Below the pieces are notes generated by a model. The model saw nothing but the letters and a program-made list of their open reading frames with translations, was not told the origin of the DNA and searched no databases. A program made the position numbers and the translations under genes. A stretch of DNA of 64,000 nucleotides from Dugong dugon (taxonomy: Eukaryota; Chordata; Mammalia; Sirenia; Dugongidae), in NCBI GenBank assembly GCA_030035585.1, contig CM057462.1, positions 99,903,234-99,967,233 of the forward strand, written 5' to 3'. Positions 1-11,820 of the stretch are shown in pieces (positions within the stretch are counted from its first letter, which is position 1; each line of letters opens with the position of its first letter).

Positions 1-41
1 CATCCTACTGCCCACATTAATCTAGTATAATAATAATAATA

Positions 42-292
42 ACATAGCTAACCTCTGTTGATGACTTACTATGTGCTGGGCACTGTCTATTTTATGTGCA
101 TTAACTCATTTAATAATACCAACAACCCCACGAGGTTCATACTACTATCATCTCCATCTTATAGGTAAAGAAACTGAGGCACAAAGAAGTTAAGTAACTT
201 GCCTAAGGTACCATAGCCATTAAGTGATACGTCTAGTGTTTCAACCCACACAGTTTGATTCTAAACTTAAGCTCCTTGCCATTATTTTATAA
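42..292 (-). repeat. MIR SINE (ancient)
   Basis: It reads as the reverse of MIR: GTGCTGGGCACTG, AACTCATTTAATAATACC, AAACTGAGGCACAAAG and AAGTAACTTGCC occur in the expected order. Confidence 0.8.
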
Positions 293-519
293 TGAGCTTA
301 TGTAGCTTTTTTTGGTTTTTTAATTTTTTCCAGTCTCCTCTAATTTTATTACCTGTCATATACATACATACATATACAGGTTTTATTTGTCATTTTTTAT
401 AAGTATGGTATTATATTATGTATACACTTATCTCCATCTTGTTTTTCTTATTCAGCAATACCTCAAAGAAATTTTGCAAGTTATTTGTTATAGCTTAAGT
501 CATTTTTTTTCTTTTTTTT
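293..519. other. Unassigned AT-rich stretch
   Basis: It contains T-rich sequence and a short TACA-type tandem at about 360-378. I see no gene or recognisable element. Confidence 0.4.
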
Positions 520-1260
520 AAACTTCATTGTATTTTAGGTGAAAATTTACAGGGTAAATTAGTTTCTCATTCAAAAATTTATACACAAATCGTTTTGTGA
601 CATTGATTGCAATCCCTGCAATGTTTCAGCACTCTCCTCCTTTCCCTTTCCACTCTGGGTTCTCCTTGTCCATTTCTCCAGTTTTTCTGTCCCTTACGGC
701 CTTCTTGTCTTTGCTTTTGGGCAGGGGTTGCCCATTTGGTCTCGTATACTTGACTGAGCTAAGAAGCAGGTTCCTCATGTGTGTTATTGTTTGTTTTATA
801 GGCCTGTCTAATTTTGCCTGAAAGGTGAACTCCGGGAGTGGCTTCAGTTCTGAATTAGCACGGTGTCTGGGGGTCATAGTCTAGGGGCTTCCTTGGGTCA
901 GACCGGTAAGTTTGGTCTTTTTTTGTAAATTTAGATTTTGTTCTACATTTTTCTCCCACTCTGTCCAGGGCCCTCTATTGTGATCCCTATCAGAGCAGTT
1001 GGTGGTGGTAGCTGGACACCGTGTAGTTCTTCTGGGCTCAGGCTGATGGAGGCTTTGGTTCATGTTGTCCTTTAGTCCTTTAGACTAATGTTTTCCTTGT
1101 GTCTTTGGATTTTTTCATTTTCCTTTACTCCAGATGGGATGGGACTGGTAGATGTATCTTAAATGGCCACTCACAAGCTTTTAAGACCCCAAACGCTACT
1201 CACCAAAGTAGGATGTAGAACATTTTCTTTATGAACTATGTTATGCCAGTTGACCTAGAT
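520..1260 (-). repeat. L1 3' UTR, minus strand
   Basis: Sequence after a T-rich start matches the other L1 tails in this window (15262, 55948), with blocks such as TTTTAAGACCCCAAACGCTA and GCCAGTTGACCTAGATG. It is more diverged than those copies. Confidence 0.75.
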
Positions 1261-1765
1261 GTCCCCTGAGATAAATCATTGTTTTTTATTGTGATCATAG
1301 TATTCTGTTATCTGGATATACTGTCATCTAATGGACCAATTCCCATTTGATGAGCATTCCGTTGTTGTTGTTTGCTGCTACTAATAACCAAAAGAACCCA
1401 AACCAAACCTATCACTGTCAGTTGATTCTAACTCATAGCAACCCTATAGGGCAGAGTAGAACTGCCCCAGAGGCTTTCTGTGGCTGTGATCTTTACAGAA
1501 GCAGACTTCCACATCTTTCTGCCATGATTAGCTGGTGACCTTTCATTTAGCATGTGGGTGCTTGAACCACTATACCACCAGGGCTCCTTATTACTAAGAA
1601 TACTTTATAAATATCCTTGTACATATGTGTTTATGTGATGGCTGTTTATTTGGGATAGGTTCTCAGATGTGGGATTGCAGTGTCAAAGGCTATATATATT
1701 TTTACATTTAATAGGTGTTGCCAGATGGTTTTCCAAAAAGGCTGTAATCACATTTACATCAGTAA
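1261..1765 (-). repeat. Old L1 fragment, interrupted by a SINE
   Basis: The flanks of the SINE at 1395-1589 read like L1 3' ORF2/UTR sequence in reverse (for example TGTGGGATTGCAGTGTCAAA and TTTTCCAAAAAGGCTGTA). It is diverged and its boundaries are approximate. Confidence 0.5.
1395..1589 (-). repeat. AfroSINE-type tRNA-derived SINE
   Basis: Reverse orientation: CCTATAGGGCAGAGTAGAAC, then ACCACCAGGGCTCC at the right end (the SINE 5' end). It is the variant with the extra CTTTACAGAAGCAGAC block. Confidence 0.85.
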
Positions 1766-1792
1766 TGTGGATGCCCTTTCCCACACTGGGGA

Positions 1793-2042
1793 GGCAGAAT
1801 AGTGTGGTGGGTAGCAGTATTTATACTAGAGTTAGCTGCTGGAGTGTGAATCCTTGCTCTGCCATTTACTAGCTGGATGATCATTGCCAAATCTCCAACT
1901 CTCTAATGCCTAGGTTATTATCTTATTCTTGAAATGAGGATCTTAATACTAGTGTCTCCCTCACAGAGTTGTTCTGAGGATTAAATGAGCCAATACATGC
2001 AAATCACATAGAACAGTGTATGGTATAAAGTAAGTAGTCAAT
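1793..2042 (+). repeat. MIR SINE
   Basis: Forward MIR order: GTGTGAATCCTTGCTCTGCC, then CTCACAGAGTTGTTCTGAGG and ATTAAATGAG. Confidence 0.75.
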
Positions 2043-2054
2043 ATCCCCAAAAAG

Positions 2055-2445
2055 TTGTCTCTTTTTAGCTTTTGATACCTTCATTAGGGTAAAATGATGT
2101 CTTATCATTGTAACTCAAAATTTCTGGCCGTTAGTGAAGAATTTGAACAACTTTTTATGTACTTATTGGTTGGTCTTCTGAGTTTTCTCTTCAATAAATT
2201 ATATAGTCAGTATTTTTGCCCTCTTTTTTTTTTTTTTAGGTGGGGGGGGGGGTGTTGTTTACCTTTTTCTGATCAACTTGTAAGAGCTCCCTGTAGATTA
2301 TAGATATACTAAGCCCTCTTCAGCAGTTTCCTGAGAATTGTTTCTCAAACATTTGTTTATCTATTGACCTTTGTAATTTCTTTTGCTATACCAAAGTCTT
2401 TTCTTTTTATATACGTAGTCAAATATATTTTTAGTTTCTGAGTTT
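2055..2445 (-). repeat. Old L1 fragment
   Basis: L1-like minus-strand sequence (for example CTTATTGGTTGGTCTTCTGA, GAGCTCCCTGTAGATTATAG), with a G-run near 2242. Probably the continuation of the L1 relic to the left, with a MIR between. Confidence 0.45.
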
Positions 2446-2600
2446 CCGGGTTAGTGATGGAGGAGGATTCTCTGCCTCCAAGGCTGTGTTTGTGGTCTCC
2501 TAGATTGTACTCCAGCATAATTCACTGAATAATCTATCATTTTACCATAGAACTGTTTCCATACTCTCACTTCTGCCAGCTGATCTGTTTGTCTACTATA

Positions 2601-2791
2601 AAAGGAGCTCTGGTGGCACAAACGGTTAAGAGCTTAGCTGCTAACCAAAAGGTTGGCAGTTTGAACCCACCCAGTGGCTCTGTAGGAAAAAGACCTAGCC
2701 ATCTGCTTCCATAAAGATTACAGCCAAGAAAACCCTATGGGGCAGTTCTAGTCTGTAACACACAGGGTTGCTCGACGTCACTTAACAACAA
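2601..2791 (+). repeat. AfroSINE, long variant
   Basis: It starts GGAGCTCTGGTGGCACAAAC with GCTAACCAAAAGGTTGGCAG, includes the CTGCTTCCATAAAGATTACA insert, and ends with CACTTAACAACAA, the RTE-like tail. Confidence 0.88.
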
Positions 2792-3578
2792 TACCAATAT
2801 CATATTGACATAATCATGTAAGCAATTTACCAAAAGAACTGGATCTGTAAGGTGCAAACAAAAGCAACTTTATTTTTTCTCATTTCTGCACCATTAAACC
2901 CACTATGCCAAATGGTGCCCACTCCCCAGCTCCCACTTCTAAACCCCACCCTCATGAAATCTAGGTGAGATACAATAGGATTAGATTATTTTTTCCATTT
3001 CCACTCAAATCTTAGTAAATATTAAAAGTTCTAGTCACTTATCTAATGCAAATCGCCCCCCTCCTCCTAGCTCACGCCTGGCTCAGGCTTGGAAGTTAGA
3101 GAGGTGGGGGAAGCATGGTCAGTCTTTATCACTGTTCCTCTGAGCCCTGTGTTTGTTTCTCATTCACTTGCCACTCTGGTTCCTCTGCGGTTGATGAGTG
3201 TCATCAGCGTTGGAGGGGCTGTGGAAGGACTTATGTAATTGCTGCCATCTACAGTTCTCTCTTGGCTTTCAAATGCAGTCACTCTTGGTAGTTGTCCAAG
3301 TGCTAATTCTCTCTGGGGATCTTTTATCACTACTCGTGATACACACATCACTAAAGATTGTCCAATTAAGTTTCCCTGACGTAGACAATTCTCTGTTGGC
3401 CACTTAGGACTTCTCAGCTTGCAGATTCTAGTGGTACAACCTACACATAGACTCTTTCTCATACCTCTAGAAAGGATTCTTGGGTGGGATCCTTTTTCAA
3501 GATGTCTTATTATCACTCCTTTCTGTGAGAACTACATTTAAAAACAAAAGAAAAAACAAAACAACAATGAAAATAACA
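2792..3578. other. Unassigned stretch
   Basis: Non-repetitive by eye. Open frames on both strands are short and unrecognised. No gene supported. Confidence 0.4.
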
Positions 3579-3762
3579 ACAAACCAAAGCGATTGCCAAC
3601 AAGTGGGCTCTGACTCATGGCAACCCCACATGTGTCAGAGTAGAAATTGATTTTTTGGAGGTAGATTGCCAGGCCTTTCTTCTCAGGCACCTCTGGGTGG
3701 ACTCAAATTTCCAGACTTTCCTTTAGCAGCCTAGCACTTTAACCATTCGCACCACCCGGGGG
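3579..3762 (-). repeat. AfroSINE, third variant
   Basis: Reverse orientation with CTGACTCATGGCAACCCCAC and ATTGCCAGGCCTTTCTTCTC, ending at GCACCACCCGGGG. It belongs to the variant with a GCCTTGG-type middle. Confidence 0.8.
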
Positions 3763-4180
3763 GATTGGGAAACATCAGGCTCTGAGAAATATTTACTTTT
3801 GCCTGTCTATTGCAGAATTGCAGTTTGCTTCAACTGTTGCCCTCTTTCTTTGTTCTTCTATCTGTCCCAATACCAACTAGCCACTCTCCTTTAAAAATTT
3901 TCAGGTATCATAAGCCAGTGGACCGTATGTTCCCTAAACTCTAGGGGACTCATGTAAAATTCTCTCAAGTCCCAATTGTTTGGGTCAGGCATGGAAAATG
4001 CAGGAAATACCTGCTCCTTCTCCATCTTAGGAAGGAGGTAAACCATGAATACACAGCACATTGACATTTTGTTCAAAAAAAGCGTTACTACCTGCTCTTG
4101 ATCAATCTCTTCACCTTCTCTTACAAGCAAGGAGGTGGACGACAGGTTTGCAAAACTGATTTTGCAACCTCATATGTTGT
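3763..4180. other. Unassigned stretch
   Basis: A minus-strand open frame at 3891-4130 is not recognised and has no neighbouring coding support. It may be a relic of an unclassified repeat. Confidence 0.3.
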
Positions 4181-5215
4181 CCTGCATAAATACTGGCACC
4201 TATCATTTTGGACCTTTGAGATAGAGAATAAATCAAATTTAACGTTCTTTTCCATTTACAGTAGTTTTATGATGTGTTCTGATATCTGATAATGTCCCCT
4301 CATTGTTCTTTTGTAAAATTTTCTTGGTTATTTTCAGGCACTCATTCCTTTAAGTTTATTTTAATTTTCTCCCACCACCCACCCTAAAAAACAAAAAATA
4401 AACAAAAAAAAAAAAAACCACTATTGGGATTCTTATTGGATTGCATAAAATGCAGTATTAATTTTGTGACATTTTTATGAAATAAAATCCAAAAACATGG
4501 CATTTTTTTCAATAATATTTACATGTTTTCTTCCTGTGCTTTTTTTATTTCATCTGCTCCTAAACGTTTTATATTTTATGGTTGTTGTTCATATTGTGAA
4601 TGGAATACGTCCCATTTCCTTTGCAGGTGCTTATTTAGGTAATATGGTATTGATTTTTGTGCGTTTTCTTCTATTCATTCACCTTGCTAATTTATAATAT
4701 TAATTCTAGAAGTTTGCTTTTGTTTTTAACCAGTCTTATGTGTTTTGGGGAGTATTATCAGATAATCAGCCAAAAGACATACTGTTATCTCTTTTATTCT
4801 AATTACTTATTTAATTTTATTTTGTCTTCTTATCTTGTTTTCACTACAACTACCAAAATAAATTTTAATAAAATGATTTGAAAGTTTAACTTTTAGGGTA
4901 AGTTTTAAAATAAGAGTTTTAATGTTTAACCATTTAAGATAATATTAACGATTGAATTTAGTGTTGGATCTATTTTTTATTATACTGAAGAAGTTTCCTT
5001 ATTTCCTTTCCTTAGTCTCCTATTTTACTTACAGTTGTTAGGAATAACTGCAATATTTCATTAAATCCTTTTTCAGCACATTGTAGTAATCATATTGATT
5101 TTATTGCTTTTAGTTTGCTGCTTTAATGGATTAAGTTGATAGATTAATCTTGAACCACACTTGGTCATACTGTATCTTTCTTTTGATATACTGTTGGAGC
5201 CTATTTTCAGGTAAG
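4181..5215 (-). repeat. Old L1 ORF2 fragment
   Basis: Diverged antisense L1 ORF2 features are visible: TTCTTATTGGATTGCATAAA, GTGTTGGATCTATTTTTTAT, and GAACCACACTTGGTCATACT followed by TTTTGATATACTGTTGGAGC. Many stops. Confidence 0.6.
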
Positions 5216-5378
5216 AGATTATTCTCTTCCTCTCTCTTCCTTCCCTTCCCTCCCGCTCTCTCTTTTCTTCCTTCCTTTTTGTATTATCACTGTCAGTTTT
5301 CATATTAAAGTTCTGTTACCTTCATGAAATGAACTGGAGAAATTTCCATGTTTTGCTATGAGCTGGAGTAATTTAAAT

Positions 5379-5545
5379 CCTTGCTACTCAAGGTTTGGGC
5401 CATGGACCAGGAGTATTAGCATCCCCTGGTGTTTGTTACAAGTATGCAAACTTTGGCCTCAAATTAGATCTAATGAATCAGTAACTGCATTTAACAAGAT
5501 CCCCAGATTTACATGCACATTAGTGTTTCAGAAGCACTGTTTCAA
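5379..5545 (-). repeat. MER5A-like hAT DNA transposon fragment
   Basis: Matches the MER5A pattern in reverse: TTGCTACTCAAGGTTTGGGC, ATGGACCAGGAGTATTAGCA, TTAACAAGATCCCCAGATTT and TCAGAAGCACTGTTT. Confidence 0.75.
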
Positions 5546-6172
5546 ACAACATTAAAATGATCTGAACTGCTAGGTATCCGATCATTTTTCAATGGTAAAA
5601 TTTTAGTCACTTTTCTAATCTTTCTTATTTTGTCTATTCAAGTTTCTCCCCTTTCCTTAAGTTAATTTTAGTAATTAATTTTAGCATATTTTGCTAGGGT
5701 ATTATCCATTTATACTGTCTTATCATCTCTGTTGCCATAGTTACTGTTCACATTCTCTTATAATTATTTTAACCTCTCCTACATTTATGGTTATAGTTGT
5801 ATCATTTAAGTTGATGTCTAGCTTCGTTAGCAGCTCTGTCTCTTTACATATCCTATTTGATCAAACTGGCCTTGCTGTCTTTATCTCCCTGGCCCCTGAA
5901 GTGATTGCTATGATGCATCACACAGATGCCCCTAGAGGACTGAGGCACTCATTTTCCCAGCTGCTAGGTATGTTGGTATGATGACTCACAACTTAGTCTC
6001 TCTCGAGTAATTGCATCTAGCCAAAGAAAAGCATCTCACCCTAGGTGACACCTCATCCATTGGAAACAGACCACATTTAGTGACTGGTGCATGGGTAGGC
6101 ATATGTGTAAAATCATCCTTCTTGCATTAAGGTAGGACAACTTTGAAGGACCATCCCAGATCCTGAGCACTC
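5546..6172. other. Unassigned stretch
   Basis: No recognisable gene or repeat. AT-rich to 5830, then mixed composition. A 96-codon frame at 5691-5981 is probably chance. Confidence 0.35.
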
Positions 6173-6200
6173 ATATATATGTATGTATGTATGTGTGTAT
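6173..6200. repeat. Simple repeat (ATGT/TATG)n
   Basis: Tandem ATGT/TATG units of about 28 bp, directly beside a SINE. Confidence 0.8.
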
Positions 6201-6210
6201 TTTGTTGTTG

Positions 6211-6412
6211 TTGTTAGGTGCCATCAAGTCAATTTAAGCTCATAGGCATCCCATGTCAGAAAGTAGAAATGCCCCCTAGGGTTTTCTTGGCTGTAATCTT
6301 TATGGAAGCAGTTCACCAGTTCTTTCTCCCTTAGAGCCGCTGGGTGGGTTCAAACCACCAACCATTCAGTTAGTAGCCGAGTACGTAACCATTAGCACCA
6401 CCAGGGCTCCTT
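6211..6412 (-). repeat. AfroSINE
   Basis: Reverse orientation: TTAGGTGCCATCAAGTCAAT, GGTTTTCTTGGCTGTAATCT, ACCACCAGGGCTCC at the SINE 5' end. Confidence 0.85.
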
Positions 6413-6422
6413 TTATATGTAT

Positions 6423-6654
6423 AACCAACCAAACAAACAAACAAACAAAACAACAAATCCACTCCCATCAAGTTGATTCTGACTCACAGCGACCCTGTAC
6501 TACAGAGTAGAACTGTCCATAGGGTTTCCAAGGCTGTAAATGTTTATATAGGCAGATGGCCATGTCTTTCTCCCAAACTGTGGCTGGTGGCTTCGAACCA
6601 CTGACCTTTCGGTTAGCAGCCAAGTGCTTTTAACCACTGTACCAGGAGGCCTTC
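6423..6654 (-). repeat. AfroSINE, long variant
   Basis: Reverse orientation with an AAACAAACAAAC tail, then GGGTTTCCAAGGCTGTAAAT, GGTTAGCAGCCAAGTGC and a diverged 5' end. Confidence 0.85.
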
Positions 6655-6659
6655 CATAT

Positions 6660-7130
6660 GTATAATAGCTGCCTTCAAGTCGACTCCAACTCATGGCAAC
6701 CGTATATACAACAGAAAGAAACATTGCCCAGTCCTGTATCATCCTCATGGTTACCAGCATGTTCAAGTCCTTCATTGTGACTATTGTGCCAGTCTATCTT
6801 ACTGAGGGTCTCCCTGACCCTCACTGGCCATCTGCTTCATCAAACATGATGTCTTCCTCCGGTGATTGATCCTGATAATGTGTCCAAAGCAAGCAAGTCA
6901 GGCAATGTTCTATTGTGATCTATAAGGTTTTCCTGGCTAATTTTTGGGAGTAGATCACTAGGCCTTTCTAGTATGTCTTAGTCTGGAAGCTCTGCTAAAC
7001 CTGTCCACCATGGGTGACCCTCCTGGTATTTGAAATACCAGTAGCATAACTTCTAGCATCATAGCAATATGCAAGCCATCACAGTACAACAAACTGACAG
7101 ACTGTTGGTGGTGAGTACCCATAGGTACTG
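6660..7130 (-). repeat. Longer SINE-like element sharing its body with 50143-50415
   Basis: It begins with the RTE-like tail (CAAGTCGACTCCAACTCATG) but continues into a different body (GTCTGGAAGCTCTGCTAAAC, CATCATAGCAATATGCAAGC) that also occurs at 50260-50310. This copy lacks the clear tRNA-like head seen there. Confidence 0.6.
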
Positions 7131-7617
7131 ATAAGGTCTCTGTTGCAACTGCATAGCAGTTCAACTTCTTTTGTCTAATTCTTTTTCTTCATCTATCACA
7201 AGTGTTGTTCCCAAGAACACTCCCATATGCAAATCTCAGAGTCTCAGAGACTGTTTCCTGGAGAACTTGACGTACCATGGCCCCTTGGATGAATTGCATT
7301 TTTCTTTGTAAGCTTTGGGCATTAGGTCTGGATGTAATGGTAGTCTGAGAGATGGCAATACTGCAGGTAGAAGAAGGCAAGGCTATCTTTCCCTGCATGT
7401 ACTGGTAGTAAACTGTCAGTCCCTGGTGAAAGCCTGCCGCCTTTATGATCCGTGATCTCCGCATACTCTCCTGTCACAGACCTCCTGTTTGGTTTCCAGT
7501 TTCCTGTAGGCCACATGTCACCATCTGGTTCAGGAGAAGAATATGGATAGGAATTGGGAGTGGAGGTCAAGAACCTCATCCATGTCACCATATTTCCAGA
7601 ATCCTATACTGTTTTTA
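7131..7617. other. Unassigned stretch
   Basis: Two overlapping minus-strand frames of about 90 codons (7189-7464 and 7322-7591) are not recognised. The stretch lies between SINEs and may be an old LTR or internal ERV piece. Confidence 0.3.
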
Positions 7618-7784
7618 GAAGACACTGTGGTTGCACAGTAGTTAAGCACTCGGCTGCTAACCAAAAGGTCACTGGTTCGAACTCACTGGCTGCTCAGTGG
7701 GAAAAAGATGTGATAGTCTACTTCTATGAATTATAAAACCTTGGAAATGCTATGGGACACTTCTACTCTGTCCTATAGGATCAC
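7618..7784 (+). repeat. AfroSINE truncated by the ERVL LTR
   Basis: Forward SINE with GCTGCTAACCAAAAGGTCAC and ACTCTGTCCTATAGGATCAC. It stops exactly where the LTR begins at 7785; the usual TATGAGTC continuation is missing. Confidence 0.85.
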
Positions 7785-8342
7785 TGTCTTAAGCTGAGTT
7801 CTTTAGAGAAGCAAAACCAGTGAAGCATATAAATATATACAGAGAGATTCATATCAAGGAAATGGCTTATGCAGTTGTAGAGGCTGGAAAGTTCCAAGAC
7901 CGTGGGTCAGGCTGGAGGCTTCTCCTAACTCATGTAGCTACAAGGGCTGGTCAACCCAAGATCAGCAGGTCAGACAGAAGGCCTCTGGCTCACAGGCTGT
8001 GAAGGTTGGCAGATCTCAAGTTTGGCAGGTAAGTAGCTAGCTCAAATCAGTCCCAAGAACTGGAGGTCAGATGAACAGGAGCCAACTGCAGGATCCACAG
8101 CAAGCAGAAGCCCATGAGCTTTGCCAGAAAGTCCACTATGTTGGATGAAGGCCACACTCCCAAGGAAACTTCCTTTTAACTGATTGGTGCTCATAACAGA
8201 TCTCATCATGGAGATGATTACATCGTATCAGATCTCATTACAGAGGTGATTACATCATTCGTAGCTGTCAAACTACATCATAACTGCCAAACTACCAAGA
8301 GTCATGGCCCAACCAAATCGGCACACAACTTTAACCATCACA
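7785..8342 (-). repeat. 3' LTR of the ERVL provirus (MLT2-like)
   Basis: On + it starts TGTCTTAAGCTGAGTTCTTT and ends TTTAACCATCACA, so on minus it runs TGTGATGG...AAGACA. The same LTR is found solo at 20571-21056 and, in the other orientation, at 41146-41618. It abuts ERVL internal sequence at 8343. Confidence 0.85.
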
Positions 8343-8639
8343 GTCCACCCCCTGTCAGCTTGGCATCCATACGTATCTCTAAATGAAGACAATTATAAAG
8401 TCGTATTTGCACCTAACATGATACAACCAGTGCATGCAACTGAAAATCCACTAGCCCTCATTACATCTTTTATTTTATAAGTGAAGAAAACAAAAATATT
8501 ATATGCACATTACAAGGAAGAAATATTCACAACAATTACAGTCCTCATTTCTGCAACTGGTCACATGGTCATAGCTGGTATTTAGAGCTACCTTCTTTCA
8601 CCACCCATTCTGTATTCCCTTTATCCTCAGAAAGCACCT

Positions 8640-9015
8640 CAGCTGGTCATGGTTCTTTGCCTGGTGGGATGGCCCAAACCATTCCTGAAGGGTTGGGGCC
8701 ATTAGTAGCCATGTTGGAATTGAGTTGCTGTAGTTTTCCATTAACTTTAATCACAGGGCATGGTAATACTAAGAGACATCCTAAGAAATCTCCTGTATTC
8801 CAGACATACTCTTCTTTACCTCCATTATATAATATCAATCCAATTTCCTCTCAGTAATCAAGACCAATCACACAAGCCAATACAGTAACTTCTTTCTTTA
8901 CCTGTTGATCCAGAGGCATGAAGAGCCCAAAGGGTGGCATTCTTAACTTCCAGTTCAATGGAATCAGTGATGTGTCTCCTGGTGGGAGCATTCCTCCCTT
9001 TGGAACTAAGACCTC
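8640..9015 (-). pseudogene. ERVL dUTPase remnant
   Basis: Two broken frames (8851-9216, distal part, and 8647-8838) encode a trimeric-type dUTPase-like segment following integrase. The third conserved motif, normally GVIDxDY, reads CVIGLDY near 8851-8875, so the catalytic aspartate is lost. A frame break lies between the two pieces. Non-functional. Confidence 0.75.
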
Positions 9016-9690
9016 TAGACCCACAAAGCATACGATCACGGAGACAGGAAGCAAAAATTTTGCAAGCAGGTCACTAGGGGTAATAGCGAGTAGTGGTGCC
9101 ACTTCCATTTCCACCCCTTGATTCCTGGACCCATAAATCCTGCCTATGGGAGAAACAACACTATATATTGGATTTTGGTCTAGAGCATGTACGGCCTCCT
9201 GGAGAACATTACCCAAATCCTGTAAGGTATTGCCACCTAGCTGGCACTGTAATTGTGTCTTTAGAAAGCCATTCCATCATTCTATCAAACTAGCTGCTTC
9301 AGGATGATGGGGAACATTTTAAGACCAGTGAATTCCATGAGCATGAGCCCATTGTTGCACTTCATTTGCTGTGAAGTGAGTCCCTTAATCAGATGATGGT
9401 GTGTGGGTTACCATGACGGTGGATAAGGCATTCTGTAAGTCCATGGATGGTATTTTTTGCAGAAGCATTGCGTGCAAGGAAGGCAAATCTGAATCCAGAG
9501 TAAGTGCCTATTCCAGTAAGGACAAAATGCTGCCATTTCCATGATGGAAGAAGTCCAGTGTAATCAACCTGCCACCAGGTTGCTGGCTGATCACCTTGAG
9601 GAATAGTGCCATATCGGGGTTTCAGTGTTGGTCTCTGCTGCTGGCAGATTGGGCACTCATCCGTGGCTATAGCCAAGTCGGCCTTGATGA
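9016..9690 (-). pseudogene. ERVL integrase remnant
   Basis: The frame at 9389-9676 carries CPICQQQ, the second half of the zinc-binding HHCC site, then WQVDYTG with the first catalytic Asp of the DDE triad. The frame then breaks before 9388. The C-terminal integrase part continues in the frame at 8851-9216. Inactivated by stops and shifts. Confidence 0.8.
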
Positions 9691-9984
9691 TTTGAAGTCC
9701 ATGTTGCTGAGCCCATGCATAACCTCCATTTCTGTCACCATGGCCACTTTGTTCATGAGCTCATTGAGCAATGATGGGAGTGGCTGGGGAAGGACGATGA
9801 CTGTTATCCACAAAATGCATCAACCTATGTACTTGATTGTTAAAATCTTCCTCTGCCAAGGTCATTCTTTGGTGAATATTCACATAAGACAGAAATATCT
9901 TCACTTCTTTGGCCCATTCTATTCACATACCTCTTCCTCATACTTCCTTGTCACTAATTTTCTGATTATGTCTCTTCCAAGTCC

Positions 9985-10250
9985 CTGATCATCCAGCCAA
10001 ACCATTGGCCCCAGTCCATGAATCAGTATACAATCGCACATCTGGCCATTTCTCCTTCCGAGCAAAGTGAACAACCAAGTGTACTACTTCAAGTTCTGCC
10101 CATTGGGAGGATTTCCCTTCACCACTGTCCTTCAAGGAGGTCCCAGAAAGGGGCTGTAGTGCTGCCACTGTCCACTTTTGAGTGGTGCCTGTATATTCTG
10201 CGGAACCATCTATAAACCAGGCACGAGTTTTCTCTTCCTCAGTCAACTGA
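9985..10250 (-). pseudogene. ERVL RNase H remnant
   Basis: An 85-codon frame retains the spaced acidic residues of RNase H: FIDGSAEY (Asp), SSQWAELEV (Glu) and LYTDSW (Asp). Flanking parts are broken. Confidence 0.8.
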
Positions 10251-11640
10251 TCTTAAGGAACTCCTCATGAGGCCATAGGTGCACTCTGGGACAGGATAGA
10301 TAATGTCACAGGAGTGGAGATCATGGGCATCCTCATGCAACTTGTGCCTTCAGGTCCTGTTAGGGCCCAATCTCATATATACCACTTCCTTTTAATGATG
10401 TAGTGCTGCTGTGCACCTCTGACTTTATGGCTCTGTGAGTCAGACAGCACCCAGTTCATGATAGGCAGGTCATGCCTTATGGTGACTTGTGGCCCATAGT
10501 TAAGCATTCGGTCTCTACTAAGGCTCAGTTACAAGCCAAAAGCTGTGTATCTAAAGAAGAGTAGTTATCTGCAGAGGATGGTAGGGCTTTGCTCCAAAAT
10601 CCTAAGAGTGCGCTGTGATTCACCAGTAGGGGCCTACCAAAGACTCCAAACAGCATCTCTGTCTACTACTGATAGTTCAAGCATTATTGGATCACGCTGG
10701 ATCATATGGTCCAGGTGACAGAGTGGCTTGCACAGCAGCCTGAACTTGTTGCAGAGCCTTGTCTTGGTCTGGACTGCACTCAAAACTAGCAGCTTTTTGA
10801 CTCACTTAATAAACATGCCAGAGTAGCACACCCAAATGAGGGATATGCTGCTGCCAAAATCCAAAGAGGCCCACTAGGCATTGCTCCTCCTTTTTAATTA
10901 TGAGAGAGGCCAGATTCAATAACTTATCCCTCACTCTGGAAGGAATATCACTGGACCCCTAGAAAATTCACTGAGGTGGAAGGTGATTGAATTTTTGTCT
11001 GATTAATGTCCCACCCTCTTAGTACGCAAATGTTTTACCAGTAAGTCCAGAGTTACACTTTTTCCTTGCTAGGTACAATCAGCATAATGTCATCAATGCA
11101 ATGGACTAGTGTGATGTCTCGTGGAAGAGAAAGGTGACCAGAGTCCCTGTGGACTAAATTATGACATAGGGCTGGAGAGTCGATATATCTCTGAGGTAGG
11201 ACAGGGAAGGTGTATTACAGGCCTTGCAAGCTGAAGGCAAACTGCTTCTAGTGGTTCTTCAAAACAGGTATGGAGAAAAAGGCATTAGCCAGATCAACAG
11301 CTGCATACCACATACCAGCAGATGTATGAATTTGCTCAAGCATGGAAACCAATCTGGAACAGCAACTGCAATTGGAGTCAGCACCTGGTTAAGTTTTCAA
11401 TGATCCACTGTCACTCTCCAAGATCCATCTGTTTTTTTTCGCACAGGCCAAATAGGCAAGTTGAGTGGGGATGTGGTGAGAATCACCACCCCTACATCCT
11501 TCAAGTCCTTGATGGTGGCACTAATCTCTACAATCTTACCAGGAATGTGGTATTGGTTTTTGTTTACCATTTTCCTATGTAGAGACAGTTATAATGGCTT
11601 CCACTTGGCTTTTCCTACCATAATAGCCCTCATTCCACTT
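10251..11640 (-). pseudogene. ERVL reverse transcriptase remnant
   Basis: On the minus strand the catalytic Ile-Asp-Asp codons lie at 11089-11097 in the context CIDDIML. The rest is interrupted by stops, so few long frames survive. Order and orientation fit the RNase H and integrase remnants to the left. Confidence 0.7.
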
Positions 11641-11644
11641 GTCA

Positions 11645-11811
11645 GGAGCCCTGGTGGCACGGTGGTTAAGAGTTCAGCTACTAATTAAAAGGTCAGCAGT
11701 TCAAATCCACCAGCCACTCCTTGGAAACACAATGGAGCAGTTCTACTCTGTCCTATAGGGTCACTATGAGTCAGAATTGACTAGATGGCAATGGGTCGAG
11801 TCAGTTGAGCT
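11645..11811 (+). repeat. AfroSINE inserted in ERVL
   Basis: It starts GGAGCCCTGGTGGCACGGTG. A perfect 9-bp target-site duplication CACTTGTCA flanks it (11636-11644 and 11812-11820). The SINE is therefore younger than the provirus. Confidence 0.93.
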
Positions 11812-11820
11812 CACTTGTCA

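Noticed and set aside
3160..3516. 118-codon minus-strand frame in an unassigned stretch
   Set aside because: No recognisable motif, no splice-site context and an overlapping opposite-strand frame; likely chance.
9596..9988. 130-codon plus-strand frame
   Set aside because: It is antisense to the ERVL integrase and has no homology of its own.
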